Below, piece after piece: positions 20,523 through 31,419 of a DNA stretch of 64,000 nucleotides. The notes under the pieces were generated by a model. The model was not told the DNA's origin and made no database searches. It worked only from the letters and a program-made list of their open reading frames with translations. Both the position numbers and the translations under genes were made by a program. The number at the start of each line of letters is the position of its first letter. Within the stretch, counting starts at the first letter, position 1. The stretch comes from Tetradesmus obliquus (lineage: Eukaryota > Chlorophyta > Chlorophyceae > Sphaeropleales > Scenedesmaceae), in the NCBI GenBank assembly GCA_030272155.1, contig CP126203.1, forward strand, positions 2,542,001 through 2,606,000. Direction: 5' to 3'.

Positions 20523-23458
20523 TTGTTCAGTCATGACGGCATGTTGGTGATGTTGCCATGGCTTCAGATTGCAGCATGATCACTGTTGCTGTGACAGCGT
20601 GCAGTTGACGGTGTTAGCTGGGACACAGGGCAGGCGGTCCCAGCAGGCTGCGAGGTGTGCTGAGGCATCCTGACAATGCGGTTTGTGCAGAAGGCGGCTT
20701 ATTTTGTTGAATGGATTTGTTGTGTTGGCCGACGTGTGCCTGGCTAGAGCAGCAACTGCATGCTGAAAGGGCTGCTACGCGCTATAAAGCGCAGAACATA
20801 TGTTACGTAGCAGATGCAGTACCCCAATTGTGACTTTTATGCTGAGGCAGGGAGCCTCATCGTGAGAGCAACATATGAGCTCATAGCCTGCATGCTGCGT
20901 TGTGAGAAGGTGAGAGTTGAGCCATCATTGGGGCTGATGGGTGTGGCGCAGGCCGGTCACCTGTGCTAGTGCTCGCGGCCTTTGTTGAGAGCTGTGTTCA
21001 GTGCTGTGTACCTGTTCTGTTGTGAAGAAGTGCCATGGGTCTGCAATGTACGGCTGTTGACATGAGACAAGGCGCTGCTACTCATCATCATGTTACCGTC
21101 TAACATGGCGCTGCTACTTATGTTGTGCGGGGTTGCTGCTGGCTGAAACGGCGTGTTCCTGCTCCTCTGATGATCTGCATCGCGTATGGTTCATCCAACG
21201 GCATGGCGTGGTTGCTGTGCACTTCCATGTCCATGGCAGTCGTGCTCTGGTTGGGGTGCCAGCACCTGCAAATGAGTGCTTCAAGTGCTCTTGCTAGGCA
21301 CACGGTGGATCGCAGCAAGGCCGTCTGTCGTGCTTGGGGTGCCAGCACCTGTGCTTGAGCCCTGCTGATTGGATAGCTGCATGACTTACGGCGGCCGACA
21401 GAGGAAGTTCTCTGCAGAAGCTGATGTTACATTATTTGAAGTACAGAGATGACGCGTGCAAGCTTGCTTGGTTAGTTTGTGGAAGAGCGGGGGCTGCTCT
21501 GGCGTGATGATTAATTGGCGTCAGAGGCGCTGGTTTGGATTGTAACCTGTCGATGCTGCAGGCATCCTCTTGTATTGGTGGTGGCCTTGCATTGCACTCA
21601 GCAACTGCCTTTGCGTTACACGAGATGTAACAAGCATACTTATGCTTCACTTCAATACTGTGCGCAGCTGCCGACAGAGCATACCCTAATGCTACACTGT
21701 GCCTGGCTTTTTGATAGCGGCGCGCAACCGCAACTCTTTATACACGTGTTTTTATGCGCCTGGTGCGTGCAACGTACGTACATACTTTGTGCAAGTGATA
21801 CCGCCAGTTACACCTCGGCGTGCGTATCAGCGTATGTAGTGTAACACCGTTCACTGCCGGTGTCAACTCCTTAGAGCTGCACCGGAGCGCAGGTCAACCA
21901 CAACAACTGCCAACTTTCAACATCATTGCTGCCCTGCGACGCGTGCAGAAGCAGCTGTTAGAAGCAGGCTGCACGTTGTACCAATTTTATACAAAAGTCC
22001 ATGGCAAACAAGCCTCTGCCACAACTCTTGACAAGCCTGAAGCATCTGGACAACTTCCCATTCCAAAGCAGCCCTCTCTCAACGCGTCATACGCTGTATG
22101 CAGTTACGCTGCGAACCACATAGCACACTGTACTGCCGCACGCGCGTTGAAAAGCATGGCATGCGATCCAATGGCATCACAGTTGTGACAACTGTACTCA
22201 GGCATGCAAGCCATTCCCAGCCAAGGCATCTCATAGTTATCCCTGCGACAAGACGCTCCACGAACTTAAATCACAGGCGTGGCGTGTTGGAGGCACACCC
22301 CACAGAAAACAACACCAAGGCCAGCACACATGGTAGACAGGAGCAGAGTGCGCTGTGGCTGCGCCTGACAGCGGCCTACATGCACCAGCAACCAATGCAC
22401 ATCACATGGTGACATGCGCGGCGTGATGCTCTTCTCCTACAGGCGTGCATGCGTTCAAAGGGCGTTATTGCACTGCACCATGTTTTGCAGCCAAAGCGCA
22501 GTCACTCAATGCAAAGCAAAGATCTGCCAAGCCTCAAAGACACCGTTCCAACGGCTGCAAGCATCCGTCAAGTATCCTCTGGCTCACTCCGAAACGCATG
22601 CTGTGCTTCAGTTGATATGACAAGAAACACACCTGTGTTGTAATGTGGGCCCCAGCCATGATGAGCTGAAAGGCAAGGGAAAACCTCTGGCAGCATGGTG
22701 GCTCTGAAGCAGCACATCACATCCCTGAGTACCCTGATAACAACACAATGTTGCGCACTACTCTAGTCCCTCGGGCAAACTAGCAGAGGGAGATGCAAAA
22801 GTTGGCCCCTTGAGCATTCAGGGAAATATGAGAGCTAGTCCCTTAAATAGGGGGAAACAAGCTGAGCAAACAAGCATGCCATGCAACAAGCAGTCAGCTG
22901 ATGAGCTGCTACATCTGCATGATACTACAACAATGAGTGCATGGCCACTTGCTGTGGCTGCCAGACACCGAAAAGGGACGATCATTGCAAGCATAGATGC
23001 GTTCAGTAACAATATAAGCAGCTCACGCCATCTTCTGCTTTAACGACTCGGCCGCATCACTTAGCCGCATCACTCTTCCGCTCCCTGCCATGTAACGCCC
23101 AAGGTCTAGACATGCATGTGGATCTGCATGCAAATCAATCTGCAGTTTGCAAACACCAGGCCAAGTACACTCCATCCAGTCACAACATGCAAACACTTCA
23201 CTTCCTCTCACTCTGGTCAGCACCAGCTGCCATGCTAAGCGCCTTTTGACCTGGTCAAACCTTGACCGGCTTAAACACTCAGGTCAAACCTTCACTTAAA
23301 ACCTCATGCTGTGCTGCTGCACACTGCTGTTCGGCTCACTTGCCTTTCATGTGCATATCCTCTTGCTCCTCCTTGCCCATCTACAAAGGCAGCATTGACC
23401 TGGTCAAACGTCAGTCAAACCTGTGGTTAAACTTCATGTGCTGCTGCTGTTGACCGGC
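20523..23458. other. Intergenic region between convergent genes
   Basis: These 2.9 kb separate the stops of TIC21 (plus) and the P450 (minus). TGTAA at 21541-21545 could end the TIC21 transcript, giving a 3' UTR of about 1 kb. Several open frames of 60-120 codons occur on both strands, but none shows family motifs or splice logic. The right edge (23250-23385) holds a copy of the P450 terminal exon, listed separately. Otherwise I see nothing assignable. Confidence 0.45.
23250..23385 (-). repeat. Copy of the P450 terminal exon
   Basis: A frame reading MGKEEQEDMHMKGK-stop repeats the true exon 10 (MGKEEQEEMHRKAK-stop at 23503-23459). Both units carry the palindrome-like TTGACCTGGTCAA and a GTCAAACC stretch in their flanks, so the duplicated unit is roughly 125 bp. 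Confidence 0.8.
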
Positions 23459-25704
23459 TCACTTGGCCTTCCTGTGCATCTCCTCCTGCTCCTCCTTGCC
23501 CATCTGCAGTAACAGCCAATAGGGGGATGAAGTGTTGCACCCTGTGTGACCATGCGGGACACGAGAACGAGGTGCTAGATCGTATGAAGACACTATCGTG
23601 ATCTCAAACAGTGCCAGCAGCGGCAGCAGCAGCAGCAGCAGCAGAAGGTTTCTGCACCATGGCCTTAGTGGACACCCCACATTTGCACAGCTGCAGGAGT
23701 TTGATTGACTAAACAGCCCATGACGCGCTAGCCTAGTACTGTGGGGCACGTGTGGATATGCTACCCAATGTCGAATTGGATAGGCTACCCAATCCTGCAC
23801 AACAGTACTTGGCTAGCACAACAAGCACAATGTAGAGCAAGAAGGTAGCAGGAAGGTTGCTGCATCATGGCCTCAGTGGCTACCCCACATATACATAGTT
23901 GCAGGAGAATTTTCCAATGGTGCACTATCCAAGGCCTGTTGGGCAGGACTTGACTGGCTGGCCGCATAGTGCTCAACAGTACTTGGCTAGCGTTCACATC
24001 ACGCGCCCACCTTCCACATAACAGGCAGCGCCGCGACACCCACGTCCTTGTCGGAGCCGCTCCACTGGATCTGACACATGTTATGTAACAGAGTTGCAGC
24101 AGCTAGCAGTAACACTGACTCGCCTTCCACGTAACAGGCAGTGCTGCAACACCCACATCCTTGTCGGAGCCGCTCCACTGGATCTGACACATGTTATGTA
24201 ACAGCGTTGCAGCAGCTAGCAGTAACACTGACTCACCTTCCACGTAATAGGCAGTGCCGCCACGCCCACATCCTTATCGGGGCCACTCCACTGGATCTGC
24301 GACTCAGGCACTGCCAAGCGCAGCCCAGGCAGCCGCTCGAACAGGCCTGCATCAGCAGGCAGGGGCACAACAACACACACAATGTGTGATCAGCATTGGA
24401 TGTAACGGAGTGTGGCGGACGGGTGCATGACTTGCTGCCCCATTTGTCATACAGGCACTGCCCGGCGCAGGCCCAGCAGCCACTCAAACAGGCTTGCAGC
24501 GAAAGGGCCAGTAGCAGCAGGCACGATCACACAAACCATGCACAGGTTGATACTAAGCAAACAAACGGATGATCTCAGCAATGACTGCTACCAGCAGCAG
24601 TGAGGTGCGCATGCAGGCTGTCACACTCTCCACAGCAGCCGCAGCTTCACCTGAGCAGCTTCACCTGAGCGGTATACCTCCAGCTCCACATTGCACAGCT
24701 ACAGCCAGGCCCGCAGCTTTTCCCAGCCTCAACACAGCAAGGCATGCAGATGTGGCTGTACTAGGCAGGCCCTGCCTGACACTGGCACAGCCTTAGCCTA
24801 TACCTCAACCTCTGGCAGCAGCAGCAATGGCAGCAGCGGCAGCAGGCTCACCTGAGAAAGCAATCTCCAGCTCCACATTGGACAGGTACTCGCCAGGGCA
24901 CACGTGCGTGCCGTAGCTGCAGCGAAAGCAGCAGCGGCAGCAGCGACAGTAGCAGCATTAGCCACATCTGACTGTGTTGATCAATAGACCAACGTTCTCG
25001 CTGCTGTTAGGGCGTCAGCCTCAGACAGCACGCCTGACAGCAGCACGCAAAGCATGCTTCATCATGCACCAACTCAAAAGTCCATGCAGTTACTACAGCA
25101 CTGTCGTACTGCAGTGCACCACAGGGCCAAACAGCCAGGCTGCACGCAGCTGGCTGCCACTCACCCGTAGGCCACGTGGGGGTGTGCATGAAGTAGGAGA
25201 AGGACAGGCCTGGTACAAGCCTGAGAATCCTATTGTGCTGTCTCATTCCTACCCTACTATGCCGAGAAATGCTTACCCATATGCCACATGGGGGTTGGGC
25301 TTGCGGGTGATGTCAAACCTGTCGGGCTCTGGGAAGACATCCTCATCCCTGTTGGCAGACTGGTTCAAAGCAATGAGGCCCTCGCCTGCAGCAAATCAGC
25401 AGGGGAGGGGGCGGGGGGCACATCCATTGTGTTAGAATGTGTGATGTGTAATTGGCCTGCGTTTCAGAACACATCCTCATCCCTGTTGGCAGACTGGTTT
25501 AGCGCAACGAGGCCCTCGCCTGCAGCAAATTAGCAGGCAGTGCACATCGAGTACCGTTGGTTTTGTGGTGTCTAAGTGGCTTGCGTCTTAGATCACATCC
25601 TCGTCCCTGTTGGCGGACTGGTTCAGCGCGATGAGGCCCTCGCCTGCAGCATCAAAAATGTACACAGCTTAGCACATAAAGCACAGGTTGCACCTTCTCA
25701 CACG

Positions 25705-25740
<36 letters not shown>

Positions 25741-28700
25741 ACCCTCCACACCTGCCTTCATTATTATCCTGAGTGCCAGGACCCACGTGCAACTTCCTCT
25801 CTCATAATAATCCTATCCACTAACTGATTAAAACAATCAAATCGCCTCACCCGGCTTGAAGGCCTGCCCGCCCACGTGCACCTCCTGCAGAGCCACGCGT
25901 GCACCCTGACACAGCAACAGCATCAGCAGCAGCAGCAGAAACCCCGCCTTACCTGGCTTCATCATCATTAAATTAAAACAAACCAAATTGCTTCACCTGG
26001 CTTGATGCTCTGCCCGCCCACATGCACCTCCTGCAGCGCTACGCGCCGCAGCGCATACGCAGAGGCAGTGTGGTAGCGGCAGATCTCCGCAACTGCGCTG
26101 GGCCACAGCGAGGGGTCTTTCTTGACTGCCTCAAGCTGCTCGGGGTGGCGCAGCAGCGTGATGACTCCCAGGTTGATCATGCTGGCCACAGTGGCATTGC
26201 CTGCAGGCAATACGGCAGTGCAGCCAGTCACAGCTCATGTGCCTGTAGTGAAAGCACAGCGGGGGGTCTTTCTTGACTGCCTCAAGCTGCTCGGGGTGGC
26301 GCAGCAGCGTGATGACTCCCAGGTTGATCATGCTGGCCACAGTGGCATTGCCTGCAGGCAATACGGCAGTGCAGCCAGTCACAGCTCATGTGCCTGTAGT
26401 GAAAGCACAGCGGGGGGTCTTTCTTGACTGCCTCAAGCTGCTCGGGGTGGCGCAGCAGTGTGATGACTCCCAGATCATGCTCGCCACGGTGGCATTGCCT
26501 GCAGGTAGTAACCGGGCAGGGCAGTGAGGCACAATTCATGTGACTGTTCTGGGCCACAGCGAGAGGTCCTTCTTGACTGCATCGAGTTGCTCGGGGTGCC
26601 GCAGCAGTGTGATGACTCCCAGGTTGGTCATGCCGGCCACAGTGGCGTTGCCTGCGCAGGTGATAAATGATGCAGGATAGGCATGCAGCGCAGTGACTCA
26701 GTGTATGTGACCATGCTGTGCCGCAGCGAAGTGTCCTCCACTCGCTGCCATGCTGTGGGGATGTACACACAGACAGCAACGAGGATGATAGAAACCGTGG
26801 CACGCTGCGACCAGCAGCAGCAATGCGCGTGCCACCAGCTGCTCCCTGCTGATGTTGCTGCTGTGCTGCAAGCAGGCAATGCAACCAATCAACAACAGCA
26901 ACCCATACACGCCGCCGCACCTGCCACCAGCAGCAGGAAGGCGTGTGCCACCAGCTGCTCCCTGCTGATGTTGCTGCCATGGTGCTGATATCGCAAGCAA
27001 AACAGCAACACACAAATGTGCATTGGCTGCCACACCTGCCACCAGCAGCAGGAAAGCGTGTGCCACCAATTGCTCCCTCAAAATGTTGCCATGCTTCAGG
27101 TGGCCCTGCCCACCTCACTGATCAGGCCCTTGCCAGCAAGACAACGGCTAAGCGCCTTGCATGACAGGATTCCAGTGCGTACAGTGCACATGTGTCACAC
27201 CATAAATTGCCGCCGCACCTGCCACCAGCAGCAGGAAAGCGTGTGCCACCAGCTGCTCCCTTGGGGAAAGCAGACTAACATTCAACAGCAGTGACACAGC
27301 AAGAAACCATACACCCTGCCACACCTGCGACCAGCAGCAGGAAGGCGTGTGCCACCAGCTGCTCCCTCGAAATGTTGCCATTCTTCAGGTGCCCCTGCAC
27401 CACCTCACTGATCAGGTCCTTGCTGGGGTTCTTCTCCTTCTCTGTCACAAGCTTGTCCATGTAGCGCGTGAGCTGCTCCTGCGCTGCTGCAGCATCGCGG
27501 GCAGTGGAGGAGCCGCTGGCACGCACAGCCACGTTGTTGGACAGCATGTGGTAGTCCTGCAGGTGTCATTGAAAAGTGTCTGGTAAATGGAGCAGTAGGG
27601 ACAAGGCTGGCATGTACAGCAGCATTGTTGGAGCGCATCCTGCAGTCCTGCACACGTTCTGGACACCAGAGCAGAGTACGCCACCAGCAGCAGCAGCAGC
27701 AGCAGCAGCAACATATTGTGTAGCAGAGTTTATGCAGTAAAGGAGCCACTGGCACGCACAGCCACGTTGTTATAGAGCGTGTGGTAGTCCTGCAGGCCAT
27801 GATTGAAAAGGCCGACGGCAGCGGATGTCTGTAAATAAGCAGTAGGCACAAGGCTGGCATGCACAGCAGCATTGCTGGAGCACATTGCGCAGTCCTGCAA
27901 GCGTTATGGAGACAGGAGCAGAGTGCGTCAGCAGCAGCAGCAACGTCTTGTGTGGCAGTGTGTGGGCAGTGGAGGAGCCGCTGGCACGCACAGCAACATT
28001 GTTGGAGAGCATGTTGTAGTCCTGCGGGCGTCAGGGACAAAGGAGCAGAGTGCGCCAGCAGCAGGAGCAGCAGCAACAGCAACATGTGTGTTACAGGATG
28101 TAGGAAGAGGAGGAGCCGCTGGCGCGCACAGCCACGTTGTTGGACAGCATGTTGTAGTCCTGCAATCGTGGTGGGAGGAAGCAGCAGGTTGTGCCAGTAG
28201 CAAAGGAAAAGTGGGTGTTTTGTGGCTTGCATGCATAGTACAGCTGCCTCACCTAGCCATCAGCCTCACCCGCAACAGCACACCTTCAGCATGGTTTTTT
28301 TGACATGTCACTTCTTTTGTGCAACAGCCGGACCCCAGGCTACTGCCTACGATGCAACAGCCAGATGCATACAGGCAGCTCACCTTGAAGGGGCTGCCCA
28401 CAGCAGCTGGTAGATGCAGCATCACAGCAACCACAACAGCAAAACAGCAACCACAAAGCAACAAGGCCTGCCGGGCGGCGACTCAAAACAGCAGGGACCA
28501 CCAGCACCGCAAAATTTCACCTCAAAAGATATGCCCAGCAGCTGGTAGATGACCTTGAAGGCCAGCGGCAGCGAACAGCTCGTCTTCACTTCAAATGTAT
28601 CATACACAACATAACAACCAGCGCCTGATCAGGCCAGCAGCAGCAAAAATCTCTCCTGCAACTCACATGCGTCATATAAAAACACAACCAGTGCTTGATC

Positions 28701-31105
28701 AGGCAAACCCTAAACCCCTTGTAAACACTCACCTCAAAGGGGATGCCCAGCAGCTGGTAGATGACCTTGAATGCCAGCGGCAGCGAGAAGTTTTCCTGCA
28801 GGTCCACTGCATCACCGCTGCCCTTCCAGCGCTGCAGCTTCATTGCATCGATCAGCTCTGTGGCGTGCTGCTTGATGGAGGGCTTCATCGCATCGACGCG
28901 CTGCTTGGAGAAGCCGGGCTCAAAGATGGACCTGCAGCAGCAGCAGCAGCAGCAGCAGCATGAGCAGCAGTGGTTGTAGCAGCAGCAAGCGATCGTGGCA
29001 GCATCAGGAGTGGCATGCTGCTTGATGGAGAGCTTCATCGCGTCCACACGCTGCTTTGGAAAGGGGGGCTCAAAGATGGACCTGCAGCAGCAGCAGTGGT
29101 TGTAGCAGCGGCAAGTGGTTGTGGCAGCGGCATGAGTGGTGTGCTGTTTGATAGATGGCCTCATTACATTCACACGCTGCTTGGAAAAGCCAGGCTCGAA
29201 GATGGACCTGAGGTGGTGCAGGAATGAACACCACAGTTGTCACAGCAGCAGCAGCAACTCTAGTGGTGGCTTGCAGGAGACCTGCAAGCTACCCGATCTG
29301 CATGTCATTTGCTTGCACAGGTTCTCTTTTTCATGCAGCATACACTGGCAGCTCACCTGAAGTGTGTGTGCTTGGGCGGGCCCATGCCTACAAAGATTGT
29401 GATCTGAGTACAAGGTCGCTTGAGGTGTGAAGGCTGGGAAGTCCAAGGTTCTACTTGAGGTGCGTACATATTGCTTGCAGGAGACCTTCACGCTACCGAA
29501 TGCGCATGCCATAGTCTGCTTGTATGAAAAAGCATATCAAAAGCATAACCCCGCAGCTCACCTGAAGTGTGTGTGCTGGGGTGGGTCCATGTCCACAAAG
29601 GTGGGCTTGCGGCCCTCGATGGCAGCCTTGGCCCCCGGCACAAGCTCAGGGAAGCCAGGGTGCGTGCGCACCTGCACGTTGTGAGTGTACAGTTGCAAGC
29701 CACATCAGACAAGCAAGACAGAGTCAAGCTCAGGTCACGGCAATCCTAATGGCAGCCTTGGCCCCCGGCACAAGCTCAGGAAAGCCGGGTTGCGTGCACA
29801 CCTGGTGGCAGCAGGACACAAAGTAGGGTAAGATTGGCAACTGCGCATAAGATGAGTACAAAAAGCTCAAGTCACCACAACCGCGAGGTGACTTCAATGG
29901 CGGCCTTGGCCCCAGGCACCAGCCCAGGGAAGCCGGGGTGCGTGCGCACCTGCATATGTTCAACAGCATGATCGTGGCAGACACACACAGGCGATACACA
30001 AGTCGAACAAACACACTTCACCACAATGCCAATGGCAGCTTGGCCCCCGGCACAAGCTCAGGGCAGCAGCACACACAGTATGGTAGTGGCTAGTACATAG
30101 TAGACAGTTGTGAGACACGCGAGCCGCGACAAACTCAAACGGCAGCCTTGGCCCCCGGCACCAGCTCAGGGAAGCCGGGGTGCGTGCGCACCTGCACATC
30201 GTGAGAATGCAAGCATGCATGGGTTGCGCTCAAGAGGCGCATTCACTACCAAGACACGGCAGCAGGGATCCACTGCGCATTGCACTTACCTAGTTCAAGT
30301 TGAGGGCCAAATAACCACCTACAGCGCGCACAGCACCCACCTTGCTCAGCCTGTTGTTCTGCAGCACCTCTTTCAGGTCCTTCAGCTTGGTGATCAAGCT
30401 TGATCAATTTAACATGCACACCACGTCAAATGCTAGACCACCTGTAAACACGTGCTTTGCAGCAGACACACCGCGCGCAGCTCCCCATCCGCATTGCAGA
30501 AGCAACACAAAGTCACAACACAGTTACAAACATCATCTACAGTCCAACTGATAGGTGCAACAAGACACCTGCATTGCAGCACATGCAATGCCCCCACCTT
30601 GCTGAGCCTGTTGTCCTGCAGCACCTCCTTCAGGTCCGTCAGCTTGGTGATGAGCCACATGTCGCTGCCATCAAACAGGCGCGCCTTGGCTACAGGGCAC
30701 TCCCTGCGGCAGCAGCAGCAGTAGCAGCAGCAGCAAGCAGCAGGCGCTGTGGCTGCTGCATTGCAACATTGGACTGCACGTCAGCAACATTGGACTGCAA
30801 TGCCGTCTGCAGCAAGCACCTGTTAGTGCAAATGGCGTTGCTGCCTTGCTCAACAAAGGGCCTGATCAAAGTTGTGTATAACCAGCAAGCAGCGGCTTGC
30901 AGCATCAAGCACTTTGACAACTCTCCTGCAGGGTTGGTTCCAGAGATCCAGCAGTAGATCTTTGCACATGTTGCTGGGACGCAGTCAGCAGGCTTTTATC
31001 AAGATCGCTTTGATACAATGCAGGACAAACGCATTGTGCGTGTGAACTGCATGTGGATGATCACAGGGCACATGCTGGCTGGCGTAGCCAGTGATTAGAT
31101 CTGGA

Positions 31106-31158
<53 letters not shown>

Positions 31159-31419
31159 CAGTCCAAGGAAGTCCATTTGGCACCAGCTGCCGCACCTCCT
31201 CAGCTTGGCATACTCTGCAGGAGGCTGATCTGCAGCAGGCCTCTTGAAGGGGAAGTTTGGTGTGTCTGCATGCTCATGGTGCTTGGGCTGGGGCTGTGCA
31301 GAAGATGCCCCTGCTGCAGCAGACACGGTCAGCATGCGGCCTGCAGGCACCAGCTTGCAGGGAAGCCGGCTGCCTGCGTTGTGCATCACAGTAGGCCTCA
31401 TTAGGCCGTTGAGTAGCAT
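23459..31419 (-). CDS. CYP55: Cytochrome P450 of the CYP55 family (P450nor, nitric oxide reductase)
   Basis: CYP55 enzymes reduce two NO to N2O with electrons taken directly from NAD(P)H. Exons in transcript order: 31419-31196, 30703-30598, 29671-29562, 28931-28733, 27556-27325, 26200-25997, 25385-25277, 24916-24852, 24346-24237, 23503-23459; all phases fit and give 467 residues. The match to Fusarium P450nor is collinear: PNFPFKRPAADQPPAEYAKL, PTFVDMDPPQHTHFRSIFEP, NNVAVRASGSSTARDAAAAQ, LLLVAGNATVASMI (I-helix Thr, about T294), ICRYHTASAYALRR, NQSANRDEDVFPEPDRFDI, the heme loop YGYGTHVCPGEY (Cys about 401) and DKDVGVAALPITWK. About 45 extra N-terminal residues (MLLNGLMRPTVMHNAG...) are basic and hydroxylated, suggesting organelle targeting, plastid or mitochondrion undecided. 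Exon 10 adds a charged tail, MGKEEQEEMHRKAK. The introns are full of exon-fragment copies. Confidence 0.92.
23995..24190 (-). repeat. Two copies of P450 exon 9 3' half
   Basis: Copies at 24075-24006 and 24185-24119 repeat IQWSGSDKDVGVAALPV.WK with donor-like GT or GC after the Lys codon. Each starts at a TGTCAG acceptor-like site. The true exon 9 is upstream at 24346-24237. A decayed copy of the exon 9 start also lies at 24500-24450. Confidence 0.85.
25459..25640 (-). repeat. Two copies of P450 exon 7 start
   Basis: CTGCAG followed by codons for GEG/GEGLIALNQSANRDEDV recurs at about 25630-25580 and 25523-25465, upstream of the true exon 7 (25385). Both lose similarity right after DEDV, before PEPDRF. 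Confidence 0.85.
25848..25905 (-). repeat. Copy of P450 exon 6 end
   Basis: Codons for VALQEVHVGGQAFKPG followed by GTGAGG repeat the end of exon 6 with its donor, downstream of the true exon. Confidence 0.85.
26250..26660 (-). repeat. Three tandem copies of P450 exon 6 5' half
   Basis: Upstream of the true exon 6 (26200) the AGNATVASMINLGVITLLRH and PEQLEAVKKDP codons recur in units ending near 26351, 26505 and 26655, with a period of about 150 bp. The first copy is essentially identical to the exon, the outer two progressively diverged. Each keeps a CTGCAGG acceptor. Confidence 0.9.
26815..27275 (-). repeat. Four copies of P450 exon 5 3' end
   Basis: Codons for REQLVAHAFLLLVAG followed by a GT recur near 26850-26813, 26972-26925, 27075-27035 and 27262-27215, downstream of the true exon 5 (ends 27325). 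A copy of the preceding LKNGNIS/VVQGHL region occurs at 27115-27076. Confidence 0.88.
27600..28165 (-). repeat. Five copies of P450 exon 5 5' end
   Basis: Upstream of the true exon 5 start (27556), the stretch encoding DYNMLSNNVAVRASGSS or its decayed form recurs near 27640-27605, 27797-27750, 27890-27855, 28022-27970 and 28162-28112, interspersed with short CAG arrays. The 28162 copy is closest to the exon. Confidence 0.85.
28380..28600 (-). repeat. Copies of P450 exon 4 3' end
   Basis: Codons for LPLAFKVIYQLLGISFE recur at about 28588-28530, and a shorter scrap lies near 28415-28380, downstream of the true exon 4 (ends 28733). Confidence 0.75.
29020..29215 (-). repeat. Two copies of P450 exon 4 5' end
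   Basis: After CAG acceptors, frames reading SIFEPPFPKQRVDAMKLSI (about 29080-29015) and SIFEPGFSKQRVNVMRPSI (about 29208-29145) repeat the true exon 4 start at 28931, including the ending KQHAT-like codons. Confidence 0.85.
29350..29410 (-). repeat. Copy of P450 exon 3 end
   Basis: The stretch antiparallel to GGCAGCTCACCTGAAGTGTG repeats the exon 3 end and donor found at 29555-29575, downstream of the true exon. Confidence 0.7.
29745..30200 (-). repeat. Four copies of P450 exon 3 5' half
   Basis: The GFPELVPGAKAAI codons of the true exon 3 (29671) recur at about 29803-29748, 29950-29893, 30062-30030 and 30193-30138. Most keep a CAGGTGCG-type acceptor. All stop matching after the AAI codons, so the units share one breakpoint region. 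Confidence 0.88.
30335..30405 (-). repeat. Copy of P450 exon 2 3' half
   Basis: Codons for ITKLKDLKEVLQNNRLSK followed by GTGGGT repeat exon 2 (30703-30598) and its donor. Confidence 0.85.
31107..31154. repeat. (CTG)16 microsatellite in P450 intron 1
   Basis: An uninterrupted CTG run on the plus strand, hence CAG in the transcript, about 40 bases downstream of the exon 1 donor. Confidence 0.95.

Noticed and set aside
24006-24075. Terminal exon of the P450 ending MWKVGA-stop
   Set aside because: A donor-bearing copy of exon 9; exon 9 proper at 24346-24237 splices in phase to the MGKEEQEEMHRKAK exon at 23503-23459, which explains the donors after every copy.
27405-28232. 275-codon frame overlapping P450 exon 5 and its copies
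   Set aside because: Wrong frame relative to the P450; open only because repeated units share a period and lack stops in that frame.
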